Source: Clavibacter michiganensis (GTDB lineage Bacteria; Actinomycetota; Actinomycetes; Actinomycetales; Microbacteriaceae). Taken from it: 64,000 nucleotides of DNA. This document shows, one piece after another, positions 35,613 through 44,340 of this stretch (positions are counted from its first letter, which is position 1; each line of letters begins with the position of its first letter). The position numbers and the translations under genes were made by a program. The DNA is taken from NCBI GenBank assembly GCA_002150995.1, contig MDHJ01000001.1, forward strand, positions 3,038,001 to 3,102,000, read 5' to 3'. The notes beneath the pieces were generated by a model. The model saw only the letters and a program-made list of their open reading frames with translations, was not told the DNA's origin and did not search any database.

Positions 35613-36436
35613 TCAGCGAAAGTTCGCCGACTGCGTGCGCTGGTAGCCGGCGAGCGTGATGCCGCCGAGGAGCAGCGCCCACGCCGCGAGCAGGAGCAGG
35701 GGGACGCCCGCGGCCGCCGTGTCCCCCCGGGCCGCGGCGCTCGTCAGCGCGCTCCATGCGCCCGTCGGCAGCAGGACCGTGAGGGACTCCCAGGGCGTGC
35801 CGCTCGTGTCGCCGCCCGTGAACAGCCCGCCGGCGAACGACAGCGGCAGGTACACGAGGTTCGCGAGCCCGAGCGCCCCGCGGGCCGGGAACCAGTACCC
35901 CATGGCGAGCCCGAGCAGCGCCATCGGGACCGCGCCCGCCAGCACGGCGAGCGCGACGGCCGCGAGCGTCGCCGCGTCCACGCGCACGCCGCCGGCGGTG
36001 ATGCCGAGCGCCACGACCGGGATCACGAACACGATCCCGAAGACGCACGCGACCGTGAGCTTCGCGGCCAGGCGGATCCACGCGGGCACCGGCGCCGTGA
36101 ACAGCCACCGCTCCCAGGGCGACTCCCGTGCCGACGCGACCCCGACCCCGAACTGGAACGTGACCGTGCCGAGGACGGAGAAGAGGACGTACCCGAGCAG
36201 CACGCTGAGCCGCGCGCTCGGGCCCCGCCCTGCGGCAGCCCCACGACCGCGTAGATGAGCACGGGATACGCGAGGAGCGGGAGGACGAAGGCCGGCATCC
36301 GCGCGTTCTGGGCGAGCTCGCTCACCACGTGCGCGCGGTAGATCGCGAGGCGCCGCCGCGCGGTCGGGCGGGCGGGCACGCGCTGCGCCGTCGCGGATGC
36401 GGACGCTGAGGCCGAGGAGGAGGCGCGCGCGGTCAT
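35613..36436 (-). pseudogene. LAP-cluster ABC-2 type permease, one frameshift
   Basis: Membrane subunit of the exporter in the thiazole/oxazole peptide operon, about 274 residues and six helices when repaired. The first part (ARRRLAIYRAHVVSELAQNA and FVLPLLAYPVLIYAVVGLPQG) is in one frame; after 36221-36232 the sequence continues in another (LSVLLGYVLFSVLGTVTFQFGVGVASARESPWERW ...). One missing C in CAGGGC-GGGGC explains the shift. Otherwise full-length and conserved, so an assembly error is likely. ATG overlaps the ATPase stop. Confidence 0.8.
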
Positions 36437-37395
36437 CGGGCGCGTCCCGCATGATCCGATGCCGACGACGGCGGCGAGGACGTCCCCGACCCGGCCGCGC
36501 CTCCTGCCAGCACGCGCTCGACGATCTCGCCGAGCCCCGGCTCGACGACCGTGAGGGAGGGCTGCGGGACCGCGGCGAGCACCAGACCGGCGACCGCGTC
36601 CGACCGGTCCGTGTCGACGACCCACCGGATCCGCTCGCCCTCGCGCGGCTCGTCCCCGGATGCGGCGACCGCGCCCGCCGAGCGGAGGTCGCGCGCCTCC
36701 GACGGCGTGGCGTCGAAGGAGACGCGGCGCACGCCGGCGAGCCCCCGGAAGTCGGCGGCGGTCCAGTGGCCCACCACGCGCCCGTGGTCGAGGCACACCA
36801 CGGTGTCGGCGAGCGCCGCCACCTCCTCCATGTCGTGCGAGGCGAGCAGCACCGTGCGCCCGGAGTCGCGGACGGCGGCGATGGCGTCGCGCACGGCAGC
36901 CCGGCCGGGGATGTCGAGCGCCGCCGAGGGCTCGTCGAGCACCACGACCGGGGTGCCCGCCCCGACGACGCAGGCGAGGGCGACCCTCCGGCGCTCGCCG
37001 CCGCTGAGGCCGCCGGTCTGCCGGCCCGCGAGCGCCCCGAGTCCGAAGCGGTCGACGGCCACCGCCGGCGTGAGGGCGGCCGCGTGCGGCACGAGGGCGA
37101 GCGCCAGCACCTCCCGCACCGTCAGGTACTCGGGGAACGCGAGGGCCTGCGGCATCACCGCGACCAGCGCCGCCGTGGGCCCGCCGCGCCGCACGTCGTG
37201 GCCGAGGACTCGCGCCCGCCCGGCGTCCGGGCGGCGCGTGGCGGTGAGCACGTCGATGGCCGTCGTCTTGCCGGATCCGTTCGGCCCGAGCAGCGCGTGC
37301 ACGAGGCCCGGGGCGAGCGCGAACGACGCGTCGTCGAGCGCGCGCGTGCGCCCGAAGGCCCGGGTGATCCCGTCGAGCTCCACCGCATCAGCCAT
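36433..37395 (-). CDS. LAP-cluster ABC transporter ATPase
   Basis: ATPase of a drug/bacteriocin-type exporter, 320 residues. Walker A GPNGSGKTT, signature LSGGERRR, Walker B PVVVLDEPSAALD and H-loop ASHDMEEV, then a C-terminal extension of about 100 residues often seen in ABC-2 ATPases that give self-immunity. I start at MADAVELDG, eight bases inside the previous gene; the alternative upstream start has no ribosome site. It should export the mature peptide and protect the producer. Confidence 0.9.
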   Translation of the reverse strand: MADAVELDGITRAFGRTRALDDASFALAPGLVHALLGPNGSGKTTAIDVLTATRRPDAGRARVLGHDVRRGGPTAALVAVMPQALAFPEYLTVREVLALALVPHAAALTPAVAVDRFGLGALAGRQTGGLSGGERRRVALACVVGAGTPVVVLDEPSAALDIPGRAAVRDAIAAVRDSGRTVLLASHDMEEVAALADTVVCLDHGRVVGHWTAADFRGLAGVRRVSFDATPSEARDLRSAGAVAASGDEPREGERIRWVVDTDRSDAVAGLVLAAVPQPSLTVVEPGLGEIVERVLAGGAAGSGTSSPPSSASDHAGRAR

Positions 37396-38473
37396 GTGCC
37401 GCCTCCTCCAGGTCAGGGTGTCGCGCACCGGCGGTCGCCGCGTGCGGGTCCTCGGGGTGCGCGGGCACGTCGGGCCCTGGGCGCCCGCCCATCGAGATCG
37501 CGTAGAGCGACGACTGCGTCACCCCGTCGAGCCCGAGCACGGCGTCGAGCTCGTGGTCGACGAAGCCGACCCATCCGATCGAGGGCAGCCCGAGCGCGGT
37601 CGCCACGAGCAGCGCGTTCTGCGCGACGTGACCGGCCTCCAGCAGGGTGAGCCGGTAGCCGCGCAGGCCGTACTTCGTGCGGGAGCGCTCGAAGCTGCCG
37701 GTGATCACGATGGTCACGGCCGCCTGCTCGGCGAGGGGCGCCATGGCCGTCGGCGCCGCCCTGCGGAAGCGGGCGAGCCTCCCGTCGCGGTCGAGCCCGG
37801 ACACGTCGACGAGGGTCTCCTCGAGCGGATCGAGCTGGTGGATGCCGGCCACGAGCCCCTCCGCCGCCCGCACCACGACGTGCAGGTCGAGCGGGTAGAG
37901 GCCACCGGCCGAGGGCACGAACCTCCCGGATCCGCCGGCCGCGCGGGGCCCGTAGGCGAGGCGCAGCACCGTCGCGAGCTCCGCGAGCGGGACGGGGGCC
38001 GCGAGCTCCTCGGGATCCGCCGAGCGCCGCGCCGCCATCGTCGCGCCGAGCGCGTGCGGGAGCGGGAGCGCGGGCGGGAGGACGAGCGCCGGGAGCAGGC
38101 GGGGCGCGCTCGTGGCGCCGCCCGGACCCGCGTCGATGCCCTGCGCCTCCTGCGCCAGCTGCTGCGCGTAGCGCACGTCGGTCCAGCCGGGGTGGGTGAT
38201 GCGCGTGATCTTGGACGCCTCGTGGAAGTCCTCGGCGAGATCGCCCGCCCGGCGCTCGACGGCGCCGCCGACGCTGAAGATCGGGCCGACGCTGCCGGCG
38301 GACGCGGACGCGGACGCGGGCGCAGGCCGGGGCGCAGGCGCAGGCTCGTGCGCGTCCACCGCAGCGGGATCGGGTCCGGGTTCGGGTGCGGCGACGGGGC
38401 GCCTCGGCGCATCGCCCTCCCGCCCGTCCGCCGGGGCGCTCGCGGGCGCCGTGCCGATGCCGATGATGCTCAT
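37388..38473 (-). CDS. SagB-type azoline dehydrogenase
   Basis: FMN-dependent nitroreductase-fold enzyme, 361 residues, that oxidises azolines to aromatic thiazoles/oxazoles. SagB-type signatures: FHEASKITR near residue 80, RRSADPEELAAPVPLAELATVLRLAYGP, PSAGGLYPLDLHVVV and the C-terminal GLPSIGWVGFVDHELDAVLGLD. The first 65 residues are an Ala/Pro-rich low-complexity linker with no counterpart in typical SagB proteins. Part of the LAP operon, downstream of the YcaO gene. Confidence 0.88.
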   Translation of the reverse strand: MSIIGIGTAPASAPADGREGDAPRRPVAAPEPGPDPAAVDAHEPAPAPRPAPASASASAGSVGPIFSVGGAVERRAGDLAEDFHEASKITRITHPGWTDVRYAQQLAQEAQGIDAGPGGATSAPRLLPALVLPPALPLPHALGATMAARRSADPEELAAPVPLAELATVLRLAYGPRAAGGSGRFVPSAGGLYPLDLHVVVRAAEGLVAGIHQLDPLEETLVDVSGLDRDGRLARFRRAAPTAMAPLAEQAAVTIVITGSFERSRTKYGLRGYRLTLLEAGHVAQNALLVATALGLPSIGWVGFVDHELDAVLGLDGVTQSSLYAISMGGRPGPDVPAHPEDPHAATAGARHPDLEEAAHG

Positions 38474-38558
38474 GTGGTCCTCCTGGTGGTGCCGGCGGGA
38501 CGCGCGCCGCCGGCGCGCGGACGGGGCTGCGGGACGGTGACGGGGGCGGGGGCCGCCC

Positions 38559-39839
38559 TCACGGGAACGGGTGCGGGACGTCGACGAGATGCTCCGGGCT
38601 GTCGAGCGCGGGCCCGTCGCGCCACCGCCGGTACAGCCGCGGATGGCCGAGGAACCGCGCGTCATGCCGCACGTCGAGCGCCACGAGGTCCGGGCTCAGC
38701 GCGCGGACCACGTGGTAGCCGGCGGCGCGCACCTCGGGCGCGGTGATCCCCGCCAGCAGCACCTCGATGCCCTCGCGGTGCAGCCCCTCCACGACCTCGG
38801 CCCAGCTCGACGGCCCGCCCGGAGACGCCGTGCGCTCGCCCGATGCGTCGAGGGCGGCGGAGAGCGGCCGGGCGGAGGGCGGGCAGTGCAGCCGCACGTG
38901 GTCCTCGAACTCGACCACGTCGGCCGGCTCGAGCGGCGGCCGGGGCAGGAGCCGCAGGCACCAGTTGTGCGTGTGCACCGCCTCGCGCACGGCGTTGAGC
39001 GCGGCGCGGTCGAGGTGGAAGTCGGCCGCGCAGCCCACCGCGACGCCGAGGCGGTCGCTGCGCATGACCGCGAGGAGCACGGGCACGTCGGCCGCCGCGT
39101 CGAGCACCCGCAGCGAGAAGGCGGCGCCGAACCGGCCGCACAGCTCCTCCAGTCGCGCGAGCTCGCGTCGCGTGGCGTCGGCGAGGCGCGGGCTCGCGCG
39201 CCAGTCGAACGCGGGCGGCGCGGAGGCCCGCAGCCACGCCCGCTGGAACGCGTCGCGCTCGATGAGCTCGAGGATGGCCCGGCCCGCGGCGAACCCGAAC
39301 GTGGGCCCGGCCGCGACGCCCGACGACGTGGTCGCCTCCAGGTGCGGCTCGCGGTGACCGTCCGATGCGTGCGGGTCCTCGAACACCACCATCTGCGCGG
39401 GCACGTGCACCCGGCGCCCTCCGTGCAGCGAGCGCGCCGGCAGCCAGCTCATGAGCCGGCCGCGCTCCGGATCCTCGAACGCGAACGCCGGGTCCTCGCG
39501 CTGCGCCGGGTGGAACCGCCGGAAGGCGTCGGGCGGCACCTGTCGGGCGTCGGATCCGAGGGGCGCGCGGAACGCCCCGCGCGCGCCCGCCAGCGAGAGC
39601 CGCTCCACGGCCTCGCCCACGCACGACCGCCGGGCGTCCGCGGAGCTTCCGCCGGGACCCATGCTGAAGCCCTCCGAGGCCACGCCCGTGAGGAAGCCCG
39701 TGTCGGCCGTCCGAGCCGAGTGCAGGGCGTCGGGGATGGCGTCCGGGGTGAAGGCCATGGGGTGCGAGTAGGCGACGAGCCCGGTGAAGGGGCTGACCAC
39801 GTCATGTTCGGCGGCCCTCCGGCGCGCACCGGTCCTCAC
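38559..39839 (-). CDS. YcaO-domain azoline cyclodehydratase (D protein)
   Basis: ATP-dependent cyclodehydratase, 426 residues, that converts Cys/Ser/Thr of the precursor to azolines. ATP/Mg motifs are visible as SCVGEAVERLSL (about 72-83) and AGRAILELIERDAFQRAWL. The C-terminus ends DVPHPFP, i.e. the PxPxP motif diagnostic of azoline-forming YcaO proteins. GTG start overlaps the stop of the E1-like partner by four bases, so the C and D proteins are made together. Confidence 0.93.
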   Translation of the reverse strand: MRTGARRRAAEHDVVSPFTGLVAYSHPMAFTPDAIPDALHSARTADTGFLTGVASEGFSMGPGGSSADARRSCVGEAVERLSLAGARGAFRAPLGSDARQVPPDAFRRFHPAQREDPAFAFEDPERGRLMSWLPARSLHGGRRVHVPAQMVVFEDPHASDGHREPHLEATTSSGVAAGPTFGFAAGRAILELIERDAFQRAWLRASAPPAFDWRASPRLADATRRELARLEELCGRFGAAFSLRVLDAAADVPVLLAVMRSDRLGVAVGCAADFHLDRAALNAVREAVHTHNWCLRLLPRPPLEPADVVEFEDHVRLHCPPSARPLSAALDASGERTASPGGPSSWAEVVEGLHREGIEVLLAGITAPEVRAAGYHVVRALSPDLVALDVRHDARFLGHPRLYRRWRDGPALDSPEHLVDVPHPFP

Positions 39840-40789
39840 GCCCGCCACGGCGACACCACCCCCGCGTACGGCCGCGGGCCGCACGTGCCGCAGCGGGCGA
39901 CGCGGAACACCGGATGCGCCTCCGCCGAGAGCACCTTCGGCTCGACCACGAGGACCGTGCTCGCGACCAGCCAGTCGCGCGCGAAGATCCAGCGGGCCGC
40001 GTAGCGCGCGGCGAACCCCGCGGCGATGGCGTCGAGCCCCGGGTCCCGCGGGAGGGGCGCGACCGCGTCGGCGGCCGCCGCCTGGTCGGCGGCGAAGGGC
40101 GTGGTCGAGGCCCACCGCAGGGCGACGCACTCGAGGCACGGCCCCTCGTCGGGCACGACCACCGGGCCGACGAGCTGGAAGCGGCCGTCGAACGGGTGGA
40201 TGGGGAGCCACGCGCGCCCGGCGGCGTGCATGCGCGCCCCGACCTCGCGGAGGAGCGGCCGACTGCCGGCCGCGATGACCAGGTCGGCGTCGGGCTCGTC
40301 GGTCAGCTCCGCCGAGGGGAGCGCTTCGGCGAGGGAGGCGAGGAGCGCGGGGATGTCGTCGCCGACGAGCGCGACCCGGGCGGGGGTGCGCGGATCCCGC
40401 AGGGGCCCGAGCCCCGTGCGGTCGCCGCCGTTGCGCCGGGCCTCGTCGAGGATGTGCGCGAGCTCGGCCTGGTCCGGGTCGTCGAGCCGGCCGACCGGGT
40501 GGAGCGACGGGACGTCGTCGGCCGCGGACCGGGTGGGGGCGCCCACGACGACGTCCCGGAGGACCAGCTCGTCGACGAGCTCGGCCACCACCGGGGCGTG
40601 CTCGGCGAAGGCGCGATCGACGTCCGCGCGGGTGAAGGGCCGGGAGAGGAGGCGCGACACCGCGGAGACGGCGTCGCCCGAGGGCAGCTGCAGGGAGACC
40701 AGCTCGCGACCGCCGAGGAGGTGGAGGGTGTCCTCCACCTCCCCGGCGGCGTAGCGGGGACTCACCGAGTAGGTCGTCGACGGGTCCAT
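39836..40789 (-). CDS. E1-like/ocin-ThiF-like cyclodehydratase partner (C protein)
   Basis: A 317-residue scaffold protein that binds the precursor leader and activates the YcaO enzyme. The N-terminal ~90 residues look like the RiPP recognition element (winged-helix-like HLLGGRELVSLQLPSGDAV); then a Rossmann-like part (RVALVGDDIPALLASLAEAL) and paired zinc ligands CLEC (218-221) and CGTC (300-303). It lies 10 bases after the precursor gene and is coupled to the YcaO gene. Confidence 0.88.
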   Translation of the reverse strand: MDPSTTYSVSPRYAAGEVEDTLHLLGGRELVSLQLPSGDAVSAVSRLLSRPFTRADVDRAFAEHAPVVAELVDELVLRDVVVGAPTRSAADDVPSLHPVGRLDDPDQAELAHILDEARRNGGDRTGLGPLRDPRTPARVALVGDDIPALLASLAEALPSAELTDEPDADLVIAAGSRPLLREVGARMHAAGRAWLPIHPFDGRFQLVGPVVVPDEGPCLECVALRWASTTPFAADQAAAADAVAPLPRDPGLDAIAAGFAARYAARWIFARDWLVASTVLVVEPKVLSAEAHPVFRVARCGTCGPRPYAGVVSPWRA

Positions 40790-40799
40790 GGCGGACGCG

Positions 40800-41024
40800 T
40801 CAGCGAGGCTGCTGCTTGCTGCTGCACGAGCAGCACGTGCTGCAGCAGAGGGTGACGTCGGCCATGACGACCTCGGCCTCCCGCCCGCGGTGCGTGAGGG
40901 TGAAGCCGAACGCCTCGGCGAGGAGGGCGTCGGCGCGCGCGGCGTCGACCTCCTCGACGCGCGTGGTCGCCTCCGCGAGCGTCGACGCTCCCGTCGATGC
41001 CGGTCCTTCCATGAGCATGGTCAT
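40800..41024 (-). CDS. LAP/TOMM precursor peptide
   Basis: A 74-residue peptide, MTMLMEGPASTGASTLAEAT... . The leader (about 1-56) is helical and acidic, with a possible recognition segment LLAEAFGFTL. It is followed by a Cys/Ser/Thr-dense core, TLCCSTCCSCSSKQQPR, the last 17 residues; 11 of the first 12 core residues can form azoles. Ribosome site GAGAGAGGAAA precedes the ATG. No other precursor is encoded in the operon. The core does not match plantazolicin (RCTCTTIISSSSTF), microcin B17 or streptolysin S sequences that I know. Confidence 0.88.
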   Translation of the reverse strand: MTMLMEGPASTGASTLAEATTRVEEVDAARADALLAEAFGFTLTHRGREAEVVMADVTLCCSTCCSCSSKQQPR

Positions 41025-41114
41025 GCCGTTTCCTCTCTCCGAGCGGTGATGGGGTGATGGTGGCTGGGACGACGCCTTTCTAGCACGATCCTCCGCGCCC
41101 TGGGCGAGAACGCT

Positions 41115-41128
41115 TTGTCTGTTGACAA
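41115..41128. promoter_or_regulatory. inverted repeat in the LAP/exonuclease divergent promoter region
   Basis: TTGTC-TGTT-GACAA, a perfect 5-bp inverted repeat about 90 bases before the precursor start and 75 before the likely start of the divergent exonuclease gene. On the minus strand it includes TTGTCA, close to a -35 box. It may be an operator for the peptide operon. Confidence 0.4.
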
Positions 41129-41201
41129 CCCGTGCGTCACACCGGCCGATCCACCCGCGTCGAGGCCGCCCGCGTCGGATCCGGCGCGTACCCTGGAGCC
41201 C

Positions 41202-41876
41202 GTGACGGACGAGATGCTGGCCTTCCCCTGGGAGGACGACCTCGCCCCCGCGGCACCCGCGCCGCCGCCTCCCCCGCCGCACCTCACGCGCATCGTCGCC
41301 CACTCGTCCGACCGGGTCGCGTGGCTGCGGGCGCGCAGCTTCGGCATCACCGCCACCGACGTCGCCCGGCTCGCGACGGATGCGTCGCTGCAGGCCGTGG
41401 CGCTCGAGAAGCTCTACGGCTCGGGCTTCGGCGGCAACCGGTACACGGACCACGGCCGGGAGCGCGAGCCGGAGATCGCGCGCTGGGTCGAGGCCGAGCA
41501 CGGGATCGTCCCGAGCGCGCACCTCTTCCACGCGGAGGGCCAGCGCCGCCACCTCGCGACGCCCGACGGCGTGGGCCTGCGGTCCGACGGCCGGCTCGAG
41601 CTCGCGGAGATCAAGACCACCGCCAAGCCGTGGCGCAGCGTCCCCCGCAACTACCTGCGCCAGATCTGGTGGCAGCAGTACGTGCTGGGCGCCGAGCGCT
41701 CGCTCATCGTCTGGGAGCAGCACGTCGACTTCGTGCCGGTGCACGAGATCCCGAGGTGGAAGTGGATCGACCGGGACGAGGCGGAGATCGCGGCGCTCGT
41801 CGCTCGGGCGAACGACCTCATCGCCCTCATCGTCCGCATGGCCAACGCACCGGCCGGAGCCCGCGGCCTGGTCTGA
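41202..41876 (+). CDS. YqaJ-like recombinase/exonuclease family protein
   Basis: A 224-residue nuclease of the PD-(D/E)xK YqaJ family (phage lambda exonuclease relatives). Visible: DRVAWLRARSFGITATDVARLA, GREREPEIARWVEAEHG, metal-binding GLRSDGRLELAEIKTT (D...ExK) and WWQQYVLGAERSLIVWEQH. The start is GTG 41202 with TGGAG upstream; the frame is open to TTG 41115. It stands alone with no recombination annealing partner. Such solo YqaJ genes are common in Microbacteriaceae chromosomes in my recollection, and also in phages. Confidence 0.82.
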   Translation: MTDEMLAFPWEDDLAPAAPAPPPPPPHLTRIVAHSSDRVAWLRARSFGITATDVARLATDASLQAVALEKLYGSGFGGNRYTDHGREREPEIARWVEAEHGIVPSAHLFHAEGQRRHLATPDGVGLRSDGRLELAEIKTTAKPWRSVPRNYLRQIWWQQYVLGAERSLIVWEQHVDFVPVHEIPRWKWIDRDEAEIAALVARANDLIALIVRMANAPAGARGLV

Positions 41877-41883
41877 TCCGCCC

Positions 41884-42465
41884 TCAGCGGATGCGCGCGA
41901 TCCGCACCCGCATCCGCTCGACCGCGCGCCGGAGCGGCGCAGTCCGGTCCGGACCGATGCGCACGCCCGCCACCCGCGCCACCGCCTCCACCACCTGCGC
42001 GTGGGTCAGCCCGTCGGTGGGCACGTGGTCCGCGAAGCGGAGCCCGCGCAGGGCCGCCGTCCGCGGGAGCTGCGCGGCCGCCCAGCCGTCCGGTCCCTCG
42101 AGCCGTGTCCGGAGGCGCCGGAGCACCGTCTCGTCGGAGGCGAGGAGCGTCACGTGCCGCACGTCGTGCCCCGCGTCGCGGAGCGCGCCGAGCATCCGCG
42201 CGTGCCGCCCCGCGTCCACGAGCGCCATCGGCACGATCACGTCCCCCGGGTGCCGCGCGAGCACGTCGAGGAGGATCCCGGTCACGGCCGGCTCCCACCA
42301 CGGCGTGTCCTGGAAGTCGCCGCGGAGCGCGGGAGGCTGCATCCGGTGGATCCCGAAGCCCACCTGCTCCGGGTCCGCCACCACCGAGCCGGGGAGCCGC
42401 CGTCGCAGCGAGTCCGCGGCCTGCGTCTTGCCGACCCCGAAGGTCCCGTTGATCCAGATGAGCAC
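41884..42465 (-). CDS. TmrB-like P-loop nucleotide-binding protein
   Basis: A 193-residue kinase-like ATPase. Walker A WINGTFGVGKTQAADSL at the very N-terminus, and LLASDETVLRRLRTRL reminiscent of the lid of small-molecule kinases. Similar to Bacillus TmrB, a tunicamycin-resistance ATPase, and to chloramphenicol phosphotransferase-like proteins; the role here is unknown. Start GTG 42465 places the P-loop right at the N-terminus, as in TmrB. Confidence 0.78.
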   Translation of the reverse strand: MLIWINGTFGVGKTQAADSLRRRLPGSVVADPEQVGFGIHRMQPPALRGDFQDTPWWEPAVTGILLDVLARHPGDVIVPMALVDAGRHARMLGALRDAGHDVRHVTLLASDETVLRRLRTRLEGPDGWAAAQLPRTAALRGLRFADHVPTDGLTHAQVVEAVARVAGVRIGPDRTAPLRRAVERMRVRIARIR

Positions 42466-42616
42466 CCCGCGAGCCTGCCAGCCGTGAGCCCCCTCCGGAT
42501 TCTTCTCACCCGGGGAACACCCTGGAAACACGCCCGACTCACGCGCCGACTTCACTGGACGAGCGGGGGCCGAGGTGGGACCCACCACGCCGCCGGGTCC
42601 GAGGAGGGGTCGCACG

Positions 42617-43672
42617 ATGAGCCAGGTCGTCCAGTCCAGAGCCGGCGCCGCCGCCGCCGATCTCGAGCGGGACCGCGCCGCCGCGGCCGCAGCCCTCGCC
42701 CCGCGCGGGGAGACCATGCGGGCGGTCGTCGTCACCGAGACGGGCGGGCCCGAGGTGCTGCACCTGGCGGACGTGCCCGTGCCGCACCGCCTCGACTCGG
42801 AGGTGCTCGTGAAGGTCGTCGCGGCCGGGGTGAACCCCCTCGACCTGCGGCTGCGCGCAGGCGGGCCCGGCGGGCCGGGCCTCGGCGCCCTGCCCGCGGT
42901 GCTCGGCCGCGACTTCAGCGGCGTCGTCGTCGAGTCCCCCTACGAGGACCACGCGCTGCATCCGGGCGACGAGGTGTTCGGGCTCGCCATGGTGCCGCGG
43001 ATGCCGGGCAGCTACGCGCCCTACATCGCCGTCCCGAGCGTCAGCCTCGCCCGGAAGCCCGCCCGGCTCTCGCACGTCGAGGCGGCGGCCACGCCGGTCA
43101 GCGCGCTCACCGCGTGGGGCATGGTGGTCGACATCGGCCGGGCCCACGAGGGCCAGGTCGTGCTGGTGCACGCGGGCGCAGGAGGGGTCGGCCACTTCGC
43201 CGTGCAGTTCGCGCGCCACTTCGGCGCGCGGGTCGTGGCCACGGGGTCGCCCCGGAACGTCGACTGGCTCGCCGAGCTCGGGGCCGACGAGGTCATCGAC
43301 CGCACGCAGGTGCGCTTCGAGGACGTGCTCGCCGACGTCGACGTGGTGATCGACCTCGTGGGCAACTGCACGGACGACACGGGCACGCGGTCCCTCCAGG
43401 TCCTCCGCCGGGGAGGCCTGCTCGTGAGCGCGCCCGTGCAGGGGTGGCCGACCCTCGTGCAGGACGCCGCCGCGGTCGGCGTCCGCGCCACCCACTACGA
43501 GGTCGCGCCGGACGGCCAGACGCTGGCGGTCATCGCCCGGCTCCTCGAGTCGGGCGACATCAAGGTGTACGTCGACGAGGTGTTCGACCTGGAGGACGCG
43601 GCCGAGGCGCACCGCCACATGGAGAGCGGCCACGCGCGCGGCAAGGTCGTGCTGAACGTGTCGCGCGGCTGA
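42617..43672 (+). CDS. zinc-type alcohol dehydrogenase / NADPH:quinone oxidoreductase
   Basis: Medium-chain dehydrogenase/reductase family, 351 residues. GroES-like N-terminal domain, then NADPH-binding VLVHAGAGGVGHFAVQFARHFGARVVATGS. Catalytic zinc ligands of true alcohol dehydrogenases are absent, so it is a quinone or enone reductase. An unusual 33-residue Ala/Arg-rich N-terminal extension precedes MRAVVVTETGG; the first ATG has a strong GAGGAGGGG site, so I keep it, but translation from the second ATG is possible. Confidence 0.88.
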   Translation: MSQVVQSRAGAAAADLERDRAAAAAALAPRGETMRAVVVTETGGPEVLHLADVPVPHRLDSEVLVKVVAAGVNPLDLRLRAGGPGGPGLGALPAVLGRDFSGVVVESPYEDHALHPGDEVFGLAMVPRMPGSYAPYIAVPSVSLARKPARLSHVEAAATPVSALTAWGMVVDIGRAHEGQVVLVHAGAGGVGHFAVQFARHFGARVVATGSPRNVDWLAELGADEVIDRTQVRFEDVLADVDVVIDLVGNCTDDTGTRSLQVLRRGGLLVSAPVQGWPTLVQDAAAVGVRATHYEVAPDGQTLAVIARLLESGDIKVYVDEVFDLEDAAEAHRHMESGHARGKVVLNVSRG

Positions 43673-43685
43673 TCCGCCCCGCGGG

Positions 43686-44309
43686 TCAGTCGCGTCCGGT
43701 CGCGGCGAGCGGCTGCTCCATCACGTGGTCGGTCTCGACCGCATCCGACAGGCGGAACGAGCGCGTGCCGACGATGCGGAAGCCGCTGCGCTCGTAGAAG
43801 CGGATGGCCCGCGCGTTGTGCTCGTTGACGCCGAGCCAGATGCCGGCCTCAGCGTCCCTGCCCCGCTCCCCCGGCAGCTCGCGCGCGATCCGCAGCGTCT
43901 CCGCCATGAGCGGCCGAGCGACGCCGATCCCGTGCATCCCCGCCTCCACGTACACCTTGCTGAGCTCCACCTCGGGCCGGAGGCGCAGCGCGCCGGCCAC
44001 GTCGGGGTCGACGGGCGGCCGGGCGACGAGCATCGTGTAGCCCACCGGGCGGCCGTCCATCTCCGCGAGGAGCACGCGGTGCGCGGAGTCCTCGAGGTGC
44101 GCTCGGAAGCGCGCGGGCGAGAGCACGGTGCGGATGTGCTCCGCGATCGCCTCGACCGTCGTGGTGGGCGGGCACGCGAGGGCGAAGGTGCGGGCGGCGA
44201 GGGCCGCGACCTCCTCCGCGTCGGCGGGCGTCGCGACGCGGAACGACGGGACGGAACGGGCGGCGGCGGGATCGACCGCGGCGGCGGTCTCGATGTCGGG
44301 CGTGGTCAC
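43686..44309 (-). CDS. GNAT family N-acetyltransferase
   Basis: A 207-residue acetyltransferase. Core begins FRVATPADAEEVAALAARTFA; acetyl-CoA motif SKVYVEAGMHGIGVARPLMAETL is somewhat diverged; C-terminal NEHNARAIRFYERSGFRIVGTRSFRL is typical of RimI/YkkB-like proteins. Substrate unknown. It converges with the oxidoreductase gene. Confidence 0.88.
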   Translation of the reverse strand: MTTPDIETAAAVDPAAARSVPSFRVATPADAEEVAALAARTFALACPPTTTVEAIAEHIRTVLSPARFRAHLEDSAHRVLLAEMDGRPVGYTMLVARPPVDPDVAGALRLRPEVELSKVYVEAGMHGIGVARPLMAETLRIARELPGERGRDAEAGIWLGVNEHNARAIRFYERSGFRIVGTRSFRLSDAVETDHVMEQPLAATGRD

Positions 44310-44340
44310 CCTGCGAGCCTAGGCACCGGCACCGCTCGCA

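Noticed and set aside
40816-41049. Plus-strand ORF opposite the LAP precursor
   Set aside because: Antisense shadow; the minus-strand frame has a ribosome site, leader/core organisation and operon position.
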